Below are positions 37,808-45,948 of a DNA stretch of 64,000 bases, in pieces. A program made the position numbers and the translations under genes. Below the pieces are notes generated by a model. That model made no database searches and was not told the origin of the DNA. It saw only the letters and a program-made list of their open reading frames with translations. The number at the start of each line of letters is the position of its first letter. The stretch's first letter is position 1. The DNA comes from Synechococcus sp. UW105 (GTDB lineage: Bacteria; Cyanobacteriota; Cyanobacteriia; PCC-6307; Cyanobiaceae): positions 248,001 through 312,000 of the forward strand of contig NZ_UCNN01000019.1 in assembly GCF_900473935.1 (NCBI RefSeq). Direction: 5' to 3'.

Positions 37808-39627
37808 TGGCAGGTTCTGACCTGCAACGGGTTTTGCGGCTGGGGCGCTATCTCGGTCGAGACCGCCGTCGCCTCACCCTCACTCTGGTGTTGTTGATCC
37901 CGGTGGCCCTTGCTGGGGCGATCCAGCCCTTGCTGGTGGGGCAGGCGATTGCTGTGCTGCGCCGCTTCGGAGGGGATACGAAGGAATCAGTTCTGCCTTT
38001 GCTTCAGGGGCTCGATACCCCTGTGGCCGTCAGGCTGATCGTGGTGGTTTTGCTGTGTTCGGTGTTGCTGCGTCTGGCCCTTCAAGGGCTGCAGACCTTC
38101 AATATCCAAGCTGTGGGACAACGGCTGACGGCCCGGATCCGTCAAGACCTGTTTGCCCATGCCATGAACCTGTCGGTTCGCTTCCACGACCGCATGCCCG
38201 TGGGCAAGCTCCTGACGCGTCTCACCAGTGATGTGGATGCCCTCGCCGAAGTGTTTGGCAGTGGTGCTGTCGGCGTGCTCGGTGACCTGGTCACTCTGGT
38301 GGTGATTGCCGCAACCATGTTGCTCGTGGAATGGCGGCTGGGACTGCTGCTGCTCGCAGCTCAGATTCCGGTCACGCTGGTGATTCTCTGGCTGCAGCGT
38401 CGCTACCGAAAAGCCAATTACCGCGTCAGGGAGGAGCTTTCCCAGCTGAATGCAGATTTCCAGGAGAACCTCCAAGGGCTGGAGGTGGTGCAGATGTTCC
38501 GGAGGGAGTCCGTGAACGGCAAGCGCTTTCACGCCACCGGTCAGGCCTACCGACAGGCGGTGAACGGCACCATCTTTTTCGACAGCAGCATCTCCGCTTT
38601 CATCGAATGGGTGGCCCTCGGTGCCGTGGCCATCGTGTTGGCTCTCGGTGGATGGATGGTCACTGCCGGCGCCATGGGTTTGGGCACGCTCACGACATTC
38701 ATCCTCTATTCCCAGCGGCTGTTTGATCCCCTGCGCCAGTTGGCTGAGCGCTTCACCCAGATTCAGGGGGGTCTCACGGCCGTCGAGCGGATCGGCGAGC
38801 TGCTGGAGGAACCTTTGGAGATTGTCGATCGCGGCGCTGAGGTTTCCGCTCCTGCCCCCGTAAGCCAGCTTGGCTCCCCTCGTGGTCTGGGCGGAGAGGT
38901 GGTGTTCGACAACGTCAGCTTTGCCTATCGACCTGACGAGCCGATTCTTCGCAACCTCAGCTTCCGTATCGCTGCCGGTGAGCACGTGGCCCTTGTGGGG
39001 CCAACCGGATCGGGAAAAAGCACAGTGATCCGTTTGCTGTGCCGCCTTTATGAACCACAGCAAGGGCGGATCTTGCTTGACGGCCAAGACATTCGCAATT
39101 TGCCCATGCAGGAGTTGCGCCAACAACTTGGCGTGGTGCTGCAAGACACGTTCTTGTTCAGTGGCACGGTGGGAGAGAACCTTCGTCTCGATGTCCCGAT
39201 CGATGACGCCCGCCTGGGCGACATCTGCCGGGACCTGGGTCTTGAACCCCTCTTGGACCGTCTGCCCGAAGGTCTCGATACCACCTTGCGGGAGCGTGGT
39301 GGCAACCTCTCATCCGGAGAGCGGCAGCTGTTAGCAGTCGTCCGTGTGGCGATTCGCAATCCCACGGTGTTGGTGATGGATGAAGCCACTGCTTTCATGG
39401 ATCCTTCCACTGAGGCAACCCTGCAAAGGGATCTCGATCGTTTGCTGGAGAAACGCACCGCCGTGGTCATTGCCCATCGTCTGGCCACGGTGGAGGCAGC
39501 CGATCGCATTTTCGTGTTGCGCCGCGGACAGGTGATCGAGCAAGGCACCCATCTGGAGCTTCGGGCACTGGGAGGGCTCTATGCCGAACTGGCGGAGTTA
39601 CAAGAGCGAGGCTTGGCGACGCTGTGA
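37807..39627 (+). CDS. ABC exporter, fused permease and ATPase
   Basis: 606 residues: a six-helix type I exporter domain (about 15-330) followed by an ATPase with Walker A 'GPTGSGKST', signature 'LSSGERQ', Walker B 'VLVMDEATAFMDP' and 'IAHRLATVE'. It resembles MsbA/MdlB-type half-transporters, which act as dimers exporting lipids, peptides or drugs. The substrate cannot be told from sequence. It begins at the last base of hisG's stop and is followed convergently by an alpha/beta hydrolase. Confidence 0.93.
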   Translation: MAGSDLQRVLRLGRYLGRDRRRLTLTLVLLIPVALAGAIQPLLVGQAIAVLRRFGGDTKESVLPLLQGLDTPVAVRLIVVVLLCSVLLRLALQGLQTFNIQAVGQRLTARIRQDLFAHAMNLSVRFHDRMPVGKLLTRLTSDVDALAEVFGSGAVGVLGDLVTLVVIAATMLLVEWRLGLLLLAAQIPVTLVILWLQRRYRKANYRVREELSQLNADFQENLQGLEVVQMFRRESVNGKRFHATGQAYRQAVNGTIFFDSSISAFIEWVALGAVAIVLALGGWMVTAGAMGLGTLTTFILYSQRLFDPLRQLAERFTQIQGGLTAVERIGELLEEPLEIVDRGAEVSAPAPVSQLGSPRGLGGEVVFDNVSFAYRPDEPILRNLSFRIAAGEHVALVGPTGSGKSTVIRLLCRLYEPQQGRILLDGQDIRNLPMQELRQQLGVVLQDTFLFSGTVGENLRLDVPIDDARLGDICRDLGLEPLLDRLPEGLDTTLRERGGNLSSGERQLLAVVRVAIRNPTVLVMDEATAFMDPSTEATLQRDLDRLLEKRTAVVIAHRLATVEAADRIFVLRRGQVIEQGTHLELRALGGLYAELAELQERGLATL

Positions 39628-39651
39628 TGGCTGTGTTCAAGACTCCTGATC

Positions 39652-40386
39652 TCAGAGTCGTTCGTTCAGCCAGGGCTCTAGGGCTTGCTTGAGAGCTGAT
39701 GCGTGCGTCTGCATCGGCAGGTGACCGCAGTTTTCAAGCATCACCAGGCTGGGTTGTCGGCTGTAACCGGCGAGGTGTCGGACGTAGCCTGGTTCCATCA
39801 CTTGATCCCGGCTGCCGCTGATCCAGAGGCTGGCCACGGTGAGGTCGGCCACAAGACCTGGAATCTGACGGATTGCCCCACGGCAAGTGCTATTGATCAG
39901 GAGGCCTAGGGCCGCGCGCTGCTCTGCCTGGAAGGGTCCAAGCTCAAGCGGCAGTGGTGGTCTTAAGCGGACGACCCATCGTCCTCCCTGGCGCAGCTTC
40001 TGAAAGGGGCGCGGCTGATAAATGCCCCCACCGGCCGCAATGCAGATCACTCCTTTGCATTGCTCTGGGGCGCGTTCGCGCAGATATCGGGCTGCATGCA
40101 GTGCAACGCTGGCCCCAAGCGAGTGACCCATTAAAACCACCGGTTGTCCGGCTGCCTGGCTCAGGGCCTGATCCCCCAGCCAACGTCCGTAGGCAGCAAG
40201 CGTGGGTCGCAGGCTGTGGGGGCGAGGGCGGTGCCCAAATCCAGGCAGGTCTGGGCACCAAAGGCTCCATCCTCCTTGGCGCTGATTGGCCGTCTGCGCC
40301 TTCGTCCATAGCCGCTCTAGGGGGGTCCACACCTTCTTGCTCAGTAGCCAGCCATGGGCACCGACGACGAGAGGCGTTGAAGACAT
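39652..40386 (-). CDS. Alpha/beta-fold hydrolase
   Basis: 244 residues from 'MSSTPLVVGAHGWLLSKKVW'; an ATG at 40398 would add four residues. The nucleophile elbow 'LMGHSLGAS', an oxyanion 'GAHGW' strand, an Asp in 'ISGSRDQVMEPGY' and the catalytic His in 'ENCGHLPMQTHA' make a complete triad. Substrate unknown; family members are esterases, lipases or haloperoxidase-like enzymes. It lies divergent from the GNAT gene. Confidence 0.85.
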   Translation of the reverse strand: MSSTPLVVGAHGWLLSKKVWTPLERLWTKAQTANQRQGGWSLWCPDLPGFGHRPRPHSLRPTLAAYGRWLGDQALSQAAGQPVVLMGHSLGASVALHAARYLRERAPEQCKGVICIAAGGGIYQPRPFQKLRQGGRWVVRLRPPLPLELGPFQAEQRAALGLLINSTCRGAIRQIPGLVADLTVASLWISGSRDQVMEPGYVRHLAGYSRQPSLVMLENCGHLPMQTHASALKQALEPWLNERL

Positions 40387-40415
40387 CACAGCTGACATGG
40401 CATCTCCACATTGCC

Positions 40416-40970
40416 GTGGCATCCCGTGCTGATACGCCAAGATCAGTATCTGTTCGCAACGGCTGGGTGATCGAAACGCCTGCACTCACACAGGAGACGC
40501 TGGTGCAGGCCTATGGCGACAAGGCCCGCTTCTGCCGTACGGCCAACCCTCAGGTCAGTCTGGTGTTCAGTCAGGCCCGCCCGATGGATCTAGTGGAGCT
40601 GGAGCGCCTATTGGAGTCTGTGGGCTGGAGTCGCAGACCTGTGCGCCGGGTGCGCCGTGCACTCGAATGCAGCTTGATTTGTGTGGGCCTCTGGCGTCAT
40701 GATCCTCGTATGCCCCGCCTGGTGGGTTTTGCACGGTGCACCGGAGATGGGGTGCTCGATGCCACGATCTGGGATGTTGCCATCCATCCCCTCTATCAGG
40801 GTTCTGGTCTTGGCAAACAGTTGATGGATTACGTGCTGGACGCTCTGCGGGAGATGGGCACTGAGAAGGTCACGCTGTTTGCGGACCCTGGTGTTCTGCC
40901 CTTTTATCAGCGCTTGGGCTGGGAGCTGGAGCCGTACGGGCATCGTTGCGGTTTTTGGTACGCCACTTAA
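40416..40970 (+). CDS. GNAT family N-acetyltransferase (Ycf52-like)
   Basis: About 184 residues, probably from the GTG at 40416; the open frame continues further upstream but only as the reverse of the hydrolase gene. The acetyl-CoA loop is 'IHPLYQGSGLGKQLMDYVLDAL', followed by 'VTLFADPGVLPFYQRLGWELEPYGHRC'. It resembles the cyanobacterial and plastid Ycf52/GNAT2 group that acetylates thylakoid or soluble proteins; that identity is tentative. Its stop overlaps the end of the convergent glycosyltransferase gene by 4 nt. Confidence 0.82.
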   Translation: MASRADTPRSVSVRNGWVIETPALTQETLVQAYGDKARFCRTANPQVSLVFSQARPMDLVELERLLESVGWSRRPVRRVRRALECSLICVGLWRHDPRMPRLVGFARCTGDGVLDATIWDVAIHPLYQGSGLGKQLMDYVLDALREMGTEKVTLFADPGVLPFYQRLGWELEPYGHRCGFWYAT

Positions 40971-41689
40971 TCGTTGTGGCGACGGCCGTAATAGGTGGCT
41001 GCTAATCGCTCCGCTGACTCGCCGTTGCGCCAGCGCTGACGCAGACGGGCATTGCTCCAGCTGCGTTGAAGCACGCTGCTTCCGCTCCAGCGTCGACCAT
41101 CACTAACAAGTGGTTGTCTCAGGGGCCTCAGCCGTGCCCTAGGGGCTAAGCGCTCCACCAGATCGAGATCTTCCATCAATGGAAGAGAGGCATAACCGCC
41201 GCAGCGCTGGTAGAGCTCTCGATGCAACAGCAGCCCCTGGTCACCATATGGCCGCTGCAGCCATCGGCTGCGTAGTCCCACGACGGCCTCCAGCAGGCGT
41301 AGAGCCGGCCGGCCAGGTTCGATGCGGAGGTCGAAGTACCAGGCGGCGTCGATGGCAGCGGGATCCTGCAGTACGGCCAGTACACGTTCAGCCCAACCGG
41401 GCCTGAGACGGCTGTCGGCATGGAGGAACAGAAGCCAGGGGGCAAGGGCCTGAGCGGCGCCGTATTGCAGCTGAGCCCCCCGCCCGGGTCTCGGTGAAGG
41501 CACACAGTCGGCCCCGGCCATGCGTGCGATCCAGCGGCTGCGGTCGCGGCTGCCACCATCGACGACCACGATCTGAATCCTCCCCTGCCAGCACTGCAGA
41601 TCGGCAAGCAGCAGGGGCAGGCGCTCAGCTTCGTTCAGGCACGGGATGACGATGCTCAACGAGGGCAGCCCAGCGTTCATGCCAGCCAT
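40967..41689 (-). CDS. TIGR04283-type family 2 glycosyltransferase
   Basis: 240 residues. GT-A fold: 'SIVIPCLNEAERLP' and 'IQIVVVDGGSRDRS' at the start, then a DxD-like 'FLHADSRL', and 'MEDLDLVERL' as the acceptor-side acid motif. TIGR04283 proteins are commonly encoded next to TIGR04282 transferases and have been linked to arsenosugar synthesis together with ArsM. Here the partner lies 2.4 kb away across an insertion-like island. Two nearby ATGs (41689, 41680) are possible starts. Confidence 0.85.
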   Translation of the reverse strand: MAGMNAGLPSLSIVIPCLNEAERLPLLLADLQCWQGRIQIVVVDGGSRDRSRWIARMAGADCVPSPRPGRGAQLQYGAAQALAPWLLFLHADSRLRPGWAERVLAVLQDPAAIDAAWYFDLRIEPGRPALRLLEAVVGLRSRWLQRPYGDQGLLLHRELYQRCGGYASLPLMEDLDLVERLAPRARLRPLRQPLVSDGRRWSGSSVLQRSWSNARLRQRWRNGESAERLAATYYGRRHND

Positions 41690-42038
41690 GGGGGGGTCTC
41701 AAACATCCATCAGGCTGATTGAAGGCGGCATCCTGCAAGGGCCTCGGGGAGGAACCACTGCGATCTTGTTTGTGTTGTGGTTGGTGTTGGTGTCGTGGTT
41801 GCTGTTCTCGTTTCCGGTCCGGGGCCTCCATACAGGGTTCATCCTGAGCTGTCAGCTTGATCAGTCCGTCTCGCTCCAGTGCTTCAGATTGAACGACAGA
41901 GTCCTCAGCCTGAGCGTTGATCTGAAGCTGTCGATCACTCGCCAGACCTTCCGGAGGTGTGAGGCAGACCTCGCTAAGCCCCGTGAGTGCATCGATTCGA
42001 ATCACAGCGGTGAGACCCGTCAGCTTGTCGATTCGCAT
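41625..42038 (-). CDS. Hypothetical protein with N-terminal RID-x-LTGL duplication
   Basis: 137 residues if the frame is used throughout. The start 'MRIDKLTGLTAVIRIDALTGLSEV' contains two copies of RID-x-LTGL 13 residues apart, followed by an acidic soluble stretch and then a Gln/His-rich tail that overlaps the start of the glycosyltransferase gene by 65 nt. Codon choice in the first ~70 codons looks coding (many G/C third positions); the tail does not convince. The plus-strand frame 41646-42056 over the same bases is an alternative. No family is recognised. Confidence 0.4.
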   Translation of the reverse strand: MRIDKLTGLTAVIRIDALTGLSEVCLTPPEGLASDRQLQINAQAEDSVVQSEALERDGLIKLTAQDEPCMEAPDRKREQQPRHQHQPQHKQDRSGSSPRPLQDAAFNQPDGCLRPPHGWHERWAALVEHRHPVPERS

Positions 42039-42225
42039 GCCTCGATCGCTCGTTAGCCCTGTATGGACCTACGAAAGCTGTCTTTCCCTCTCGGCAATGA
42101 AGGATTGGCTGAGAGGTGGCTGATCGTTTCCCCTTGTCAGCATTGGTCTCTTGAGGAACGATCTGGCACGGCCTTGACGCAGCTCACACCCTGAGCTAGT
42201 ACATAAGAACTATTTTGGGGCTTGC

Positions 42226-42456
42226 GTGGAGGACTGGGCTTTCGTTGATGAGCAGGAGCTCAGCGGCTGGAAGGGCGCCTGTATTTGCATGACTTGTGAG
42301 CACTTCGTCTATGGAGTGGATGCTCAGAGTCGCACTTTGGTGGCGTGCAACCTGAAGAGAAAGCAGTTGCAGCAGGGTGCTCACCTCACCAAGCGATGCC
42401 ACCAATGGGCGCCGACTTGGCGCAAGCAGGTCGGATGGGCTCCTGAGTACGGCTAA
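42226..42456 (+). CDS. Small Cys-rich protein, possible zinc-binding
   Basis: 76 residues from a GTG. A compact core 'GWKGACICMTCEHFVYG' followed by 'VACNLKRKQLQQGAHLTKRCHQWAP' contains Cys in a C-x-C-x2-C pattern plus two later Cys and several His, which suggests a metal site. Aromatic Trp residues frame the core. It resembles small orphan proteins frequent in marine Synechococcus islands, but I cannot name a family. The opposite-strand frame 42196-42837 lacks domain features and is less likely. Confidence 0.5.
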   Translation: MEDWAFVDEQELSGWKGACICMTCEHFVYGVDAQSRTLVACNLKRKQLQQGAHLTKRCHQWAPTWRKQVGWAPEYG

Positions 42457-42906
42457 GCAGAACGGTGATCGGGCGCGCCGATGTTCTGGCTGTGTCCGCC
42501 CTCTTGATGCTCTGTTGCTTGGTTCAGGAGAGCCCAAGCTGTGACGTTTGAGCTTGTGGCAAGACAGCTTGATGTCAATCCACTTTGCGAGCTTTTTTGC
42601 ACTGCCCGTCGTGAATCGTCGGATCAGGATGGGTGAGGGTTGGTCGACTGACTTGGTTGCGCAGCTGGATTCGTGATCCCAGGTGCCGGCAAGGTCATGC
42701 AGCCTTGATTCTTTCCTGTGCTGCTGATCGAGTGCATGCTTTGTCGGTCTGTGCAGCGAATTGCGATCTGCCCGGAATTGAGCATCAAGACAATTGTTTG
42801 GCTCCTGAAGATTCGGTGCTGGCCCCATCGTGTGCACTAGGGCTCGTGGCTGGATGAGCCCCCGCTTTTGCTTGGCTGGTTCTGCCTTGGACTCCCCTCA
42901 GGCGAG
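42457..42906. other. 450-bp interval with no convincing gene
   Basis: Only very short frames are present, for example 42541-42636 (31 codons, GTG start) and a 28-codon hydrophobic frame at about 42466. The minus-strand frame over this interval is Ser/Arg-rich and featureless. It may hold decayed genes. Confidence 0.5.
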
Positions 42907-43062
42907 ATGGATTTGATCAAGTGGACGCCTGTTCTTTGGGCGTATCTCAATATCGGTGCGTATCTGGCCACTGGTGACCTGCTTCCCATGCAGAAGCAAG
43001 GTTCATTCTTTGCTGTGGCTCTGATCTCTTCTCTATTGATTTGGTACGCCCATCACAGCTAA
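42907..43062 (+). CDS. Small membrane protein
   Basis: 51 residues from the ATG at 42907: 'MDLIKWTPVLWAYLNIGAYLATGDLLP' then 'MQKQGSFFAVALISSLLIWYAHHS'. Two hydrophobic segments joined by a short charged turn make a helical hairpin. A longer reading from 42868 is possible. No family or function is recognised. Confidence 0.45.
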   Translation: MDLIKWTPVLWAYLNIGAYLATGDLLPMQKQGSFFAVALISSLLIWYAHHS

Positions 43063-43380
43063 AAGAGGCTCTTGTGGGGATGCCCAACGTTGTTAGGCCA
43101 ACCCTTTCATCCCAAGCCTGTTACTGCCAAGGGGCCCATGCGGGGAAGCACGGGACCTCTAGGTCAATCGCCTCCCCCCTTTCGTTGTCAAAGTTTTTCC
43201 CCTCATGGTGCTGTTCTGATGGCTCTCAATAGCAGAGCCGAGCTTGTTTTGGCTTAGGGATGTGGAGTGTTGCTAATCCTGGGCTCTGTCATTTATCTCT
43301 TCGATGATCCCAAGTAGATCATTGAATTTTGGTGCCAAGGTTCGTGTTGGCTGCATTCTTTAAGAAGACTAGTTGAAGCC
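43063..43380. other. 318-bp interval with no convincing gene
   Basis: Low GC towards its right end (about 42-45% by eye). Short overlapping plus-strand frames at 43041-43257 are Pro/Ser-rich and do not look coding. The last part presumably holds the promoter of the mini-gene at 43381. Confidence 0.5.
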
Positions 43381-43578
43381 ATGTTCACAATCGAACGCAA
43401 ATCAGAAGAACACTGGGTTCCTGAAATTGCATACAGGACGGAAATTAAGGCCTTTGTTCAGGCGCGTTCGAGGTGCATGGCAACTGGTCAGACCTATCGG
43501 GTCGTTGATCGGGAGCAGGATGTTGCTGCTGTTGTTACCCCTGAGATCTGCAAACTGATTTACGGACGCTCTATCTAA
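43381..43578 (+). CDS. Paralogous mini-protein A
   Basis: 65 residues: 'MFTIERKSEEHWVPEIAYR' then 'TEIKAFVQARSRCMATGQTYRVVDR' and 'VVTPEICKLIYG'. It is clearly homologous to the convergent protein at 43621-43839 (shared pattern PEI-x-Y-x-TE-x-KAFV-x-AR-x-x-CMATG-x-x-YRV). Predicted small alpha/beta fold with one conserved Cys in CMATG and a second in the C-terminal 'EICK'. No known function. Confidence 0.6.
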   Translation: MFTIERKSEEHWVPEIAYRTEIKAFVQARSRCMATGQTYRVVDREQDVAAVVTPEICKLIYGRSI

Positions 43579-43620
43579 CTACTTGGCCGCGGCCGCTCTG
43601 CTGCGCAATGGCAGTTCAGT

Positions 43621-43839
43621 TCAACCAAGCCCGAAATGCTTTTTGCAGTCTTCCAGTGTGATGATGCATTGGACTTCATGGCTGGGGTTGATCACTCGGT
43701 AGCTGCGTCCCGTTGCCATGCATTTCGTGCGAGCGCACACGAAGGCTTTGAATTCAGTTTCATACTGGATCTCTGGTATCCATGCCTCGCCTGACACCCA
43801 TGACTCGTTCAATCTTTCGATTGTGAACACCAGTCGCAA
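43621..43839 (-). CDS. Paralogous mini-protein B
   Basis: 72 residues. Comparison with protein A suggests that translation may start at the GTG ending at 43830, where 'VFTIER' aligns with 'MFTIER' and 14 nt are identical. The body 'IPEIQYETEFKAFVCARTK' and 'CMATGRSYRVINPSHEVQC' match A closely, with extra Cys residues, and it ends 'CKKHFGLG'. Its stop faces that of gene A, 42 nt away. No known function. Confidence 0.6.
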   Translation of the reverse strand: MRLVFTIERLNESWVSGEAWIPEIQYETEFKAFVCARTKCMATGRSYRVINPSHEVQCIITLEDCKKHFGLG

Positions 43840-44073
43840 TCGCAGTACGACTCACGATCCCCCGTTGGCAGGTCTGATGCTCGGAAATATCAGGTTGTTG
43901 TTGGGATCAGTCGTTCACCGTGCTGATGGTCTTCAGGTCCTGATGTGAATCAGGGCCTGCATCCTGCCGCTCGATGGAAAGGCAACCAGCACCAAGCCTT
44001 GAGCATCCATCCAAGAAGCGGGGCGATCGCCAGGGGCAATGCCTGAGGCGTCATCCCCTTGGTCGTCCCAATG

Positions 44074-44712
44074 TCAGGCCAGCCATGGAGCAAGGTCTTC
44101 CAGCCGGTCGATGTCGTTGTGCTCATCAAGGAGCCGCACGGACCATCCTCTGGACTGAGCTCGCTGCAGGGTGGCGCCGAGCACATGCTCGCTCCCCCAG
44201 GGCAGGCCGGAGAAGAGCCATGCAGGGCAGGTCTGTGCCTGGCGCTGTCCGAGCCCGAGTAGCCAGTACCCACCATCTCGGGCTGGACCGAGCACAAGCG
44301 GGTGATGGTGCACGGCTTCGATCGCGCAACAAAGATCCCGGCGAGACAGATCAGGTAAATCTGTGCCGATGATCAGCACAGGATGCGGAGAGCTTCCCTT
44401 GCTGGCTTCAAGCATCTGCCTGCGCATCCGCAAGCCAAGGCCGCCCTTCCCCTGATCAATCACCTTGGCGTTCAGTCGTTGCTGCTCCAGCCGGCGTGGC
44501 CCTCCGCTGAGGGCGAGCCTCAAGCTGAGCAGCCCTTCGTTGTGTAGCTCTTGAGCCACGGTCAGTGTGTGGGTTCTTAGGCGGGCCTGCACCGTTGCTG
44601 CAGCCGTGCTGCCGATCGTGGCTCCAAGCCGGCGTTTGCATCGGCCGAAGGCTGGCCAGCGACTCATCATCACCAGCACGGGCCGACCCGCCACATCGGC
44701 AGCGTTCATCAA
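44074..44712 (-). CDS. TIGR04282-type glycosyltransferase
   Basis: 212 residues. Nucleotidyltransferase-like GT fold: 'VLVMMSRWPAFGRCKRRLGATIG' at the start (normally PxPGxxKTRL), 'VLIIGTDLPDLSRRDLCCAI' and 'LGPARDGGYWLLGL'. TIGR04282 transferases are linked to arsenosugar synthesis and normally sit beside a TIGR04283 transferase, here 2.4 kb away. Its start overlaps the stop of the htrA gene (ATG at 44712, htrA stop at 44709), so it is probably translated from that transcript. Confidence 0.85.
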   Translation of the reverse strand: MMNAADVAGRPVLVMMSRWPAFGRCKRRLGATIGSTAAATVQARLRTHTLTVAQELHNEGLLSLRLALSGGPRRLEQQRLNAKVIDQGKGGLGLRMRRQMLEASKGSSPHPVLIIGTDLPDLSRRDLCCAIEAVHHHPLVLGPARDGGYWLLGLGQRQAQTCPAWLFSGLPWGSEHVLGATLQRAQSRGWSVRLLDEHNDIDRLEDLAPWLA

Positions 44713-45860
44713 CGTCTAGGCAGTTCCGCTGGGCGGACGGAGAGTTCAACCTCTTCACCGTTCCGCTCCACTGTGAGCGGCATCGGTTCTCCCACGGTCC
44801 CACGGTCAACCGCCAGTTGGACTTCAGAGGGATCCTTCACCCGCTTGCCATTCACGGACTGGATCAAGTCGCACGTCTTGATTCCAGCTCGAGCGGCAGG
44901 GGTGTTCTCAACCACTTCGATCACGAGTACGCCGTTGGTCTCCGGTACACGGCAGGTTGTGCTGGTGGCGTTGATCTCTTTCGCGAGCTGAGGTGTGAGG
45001 CTCTGAAGCCGGACTCCGATATAGGGGTGGGAGGCTTGGCCAGTGCTGATGATCTGCTGGGCGATTCGTTTAGCCAGATTGATCGGAATGGCAAAGCTGA
45101 GACCTGCCCCTGGGGCCTTGCGGATCGCTGTATTGATGCCGATGACCTGCCCGGCGGCATTGATCAGCGGCCCCCCGCTGTTGCCAGGGTTGACGGCAGC
45201 GTCGGTCTGGATATAGGGCACTCGCTGACCGGACCCAAGGGCATTGGTGCGGTCAACGGCGCTAATGATTCCGGCGGTGACGGTGTTGTTGAGGCCGAGG
45301 GGATTGCCAATGGCGATCGCCCACTCCCCAGGCTTGAGGTCGTTGGAGTCACCCAACGGGGCGACCGGCAGCTTGTCGGCGACGACCTTGACCACGGCCA
45401 CATCCGTGAGAGGGTCGCCTCCGAGCACTTTGCCGTTGTAGCTGCGGCCGTCCGGCAGGGTCACAGACACCTGATCAGCTCCTTCCACCACATGCTCATT
45501 GGTGAAAATCAGCCCGTCGGATCGGGTGATGAAGCCTGACCCCTGCCCCTGCTGCTGCTGGATTGCAGGCGCACCTCCAAACAGTTTTCCTAGCGGATTG
45601 TTGACGCGTTTGACGGTGTCGATACGCACCACCGCAGCACCGACGCGATCCACTGCGGACACAATCACGTTGCGGCCAGGCTTGAGTGGAGCGGCACTTG
45701 GTGCGTCGCTGACTTCTGGGAGCTTGTCGGGTGTGGTCTCAGGCCTAATGCCCAGCTGTTGTTTCCAGTTGGGATCACAGCCACTGAGGCCAGCTCCAAT
45801 CAGCACGATCCCGAGCCAGTGGAAAGGGCGTCGTTTCAGAGTGTGAGCGGCGCGGCCCAT
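44709..45860 (-). CDS. HtrA/Deg family serine protease
   Basis: 383 residues. Trypsin-like triad H123 ('NEHVV'), D153 ('LTDVAV') and S228 ('NPGNSGGPL'), followed by one PDZ domain (about 285-375). The start has a membrane or lipoprotein signal: '[13 protein letters not shown]' with Cys28 as a possible lipidation site. Likely a periplasmic or thylakoid-lumen quality-control protease of the HhoA/HhoB/HtrA group. It is divergent from dnaA. Confidence 0.94.
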   Translation of the reverse strand: MGRAAHTLKRRPFHWLGIVLIGAGLSGCDPNWKQQLGIRPETTPDKLPEVSDAPSAAPLKPGRNVIVSAVDRVGAAVVRIDTVKRVNNPLGKLFGGAPAIQQQQGQGSGFITRSDGLIFTNEHVVEGADQVSVTLPDGRSYNGKVLGGDPLTDVAVVKVVADKLPVAPLGDSNDLKPGEWAIAIGNPLGLNNTVTAGIISAVDRTNALGSGQRVPYIQTDAAVNPGNSGGPLINAAGQVIGINTAIRKAPGAGLSFAIPINLAKRIAQQIISTGQASHPYIGVRLQSLTPQLAKEINATSTTCRVPETNGVLVIEVVENTPAARAGIKTCDLIQSVNGKRVKDPSEVQLAVDRGTVGEPMPLTVERNGEEVELSVRPAELPRR

Positions 45861-45948
45861 AACATCTCACCGATTTCTGACAGGGTCTCACGAAAGAGCA
45901 GACAAACTCACCAAGGTGCGTAGATTCCCAATTCGAATGGGGCTGCTT

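Noticed and set aside
37987-39144. 385-codon minus-strand frame opposite the ABC exporter
   Set aside because: His/Gln-rich with no domain; the plus-strand exporter has full ABC motifs.
42196-42837. 213-codon minus-strand frame in the island
   Set aside because: Ser/Arg/His-rich without hydrophobic core pattern, and it covers the better-supported Cys-rich plus-strand gene.
45861-45948. Possible replication origin next to dnaA
   Set aside because: No DnaA-box cluster or AT-rich unwinding region is visible and dnaN is absent; in Synechococcus dnaA is usually away from the origin.
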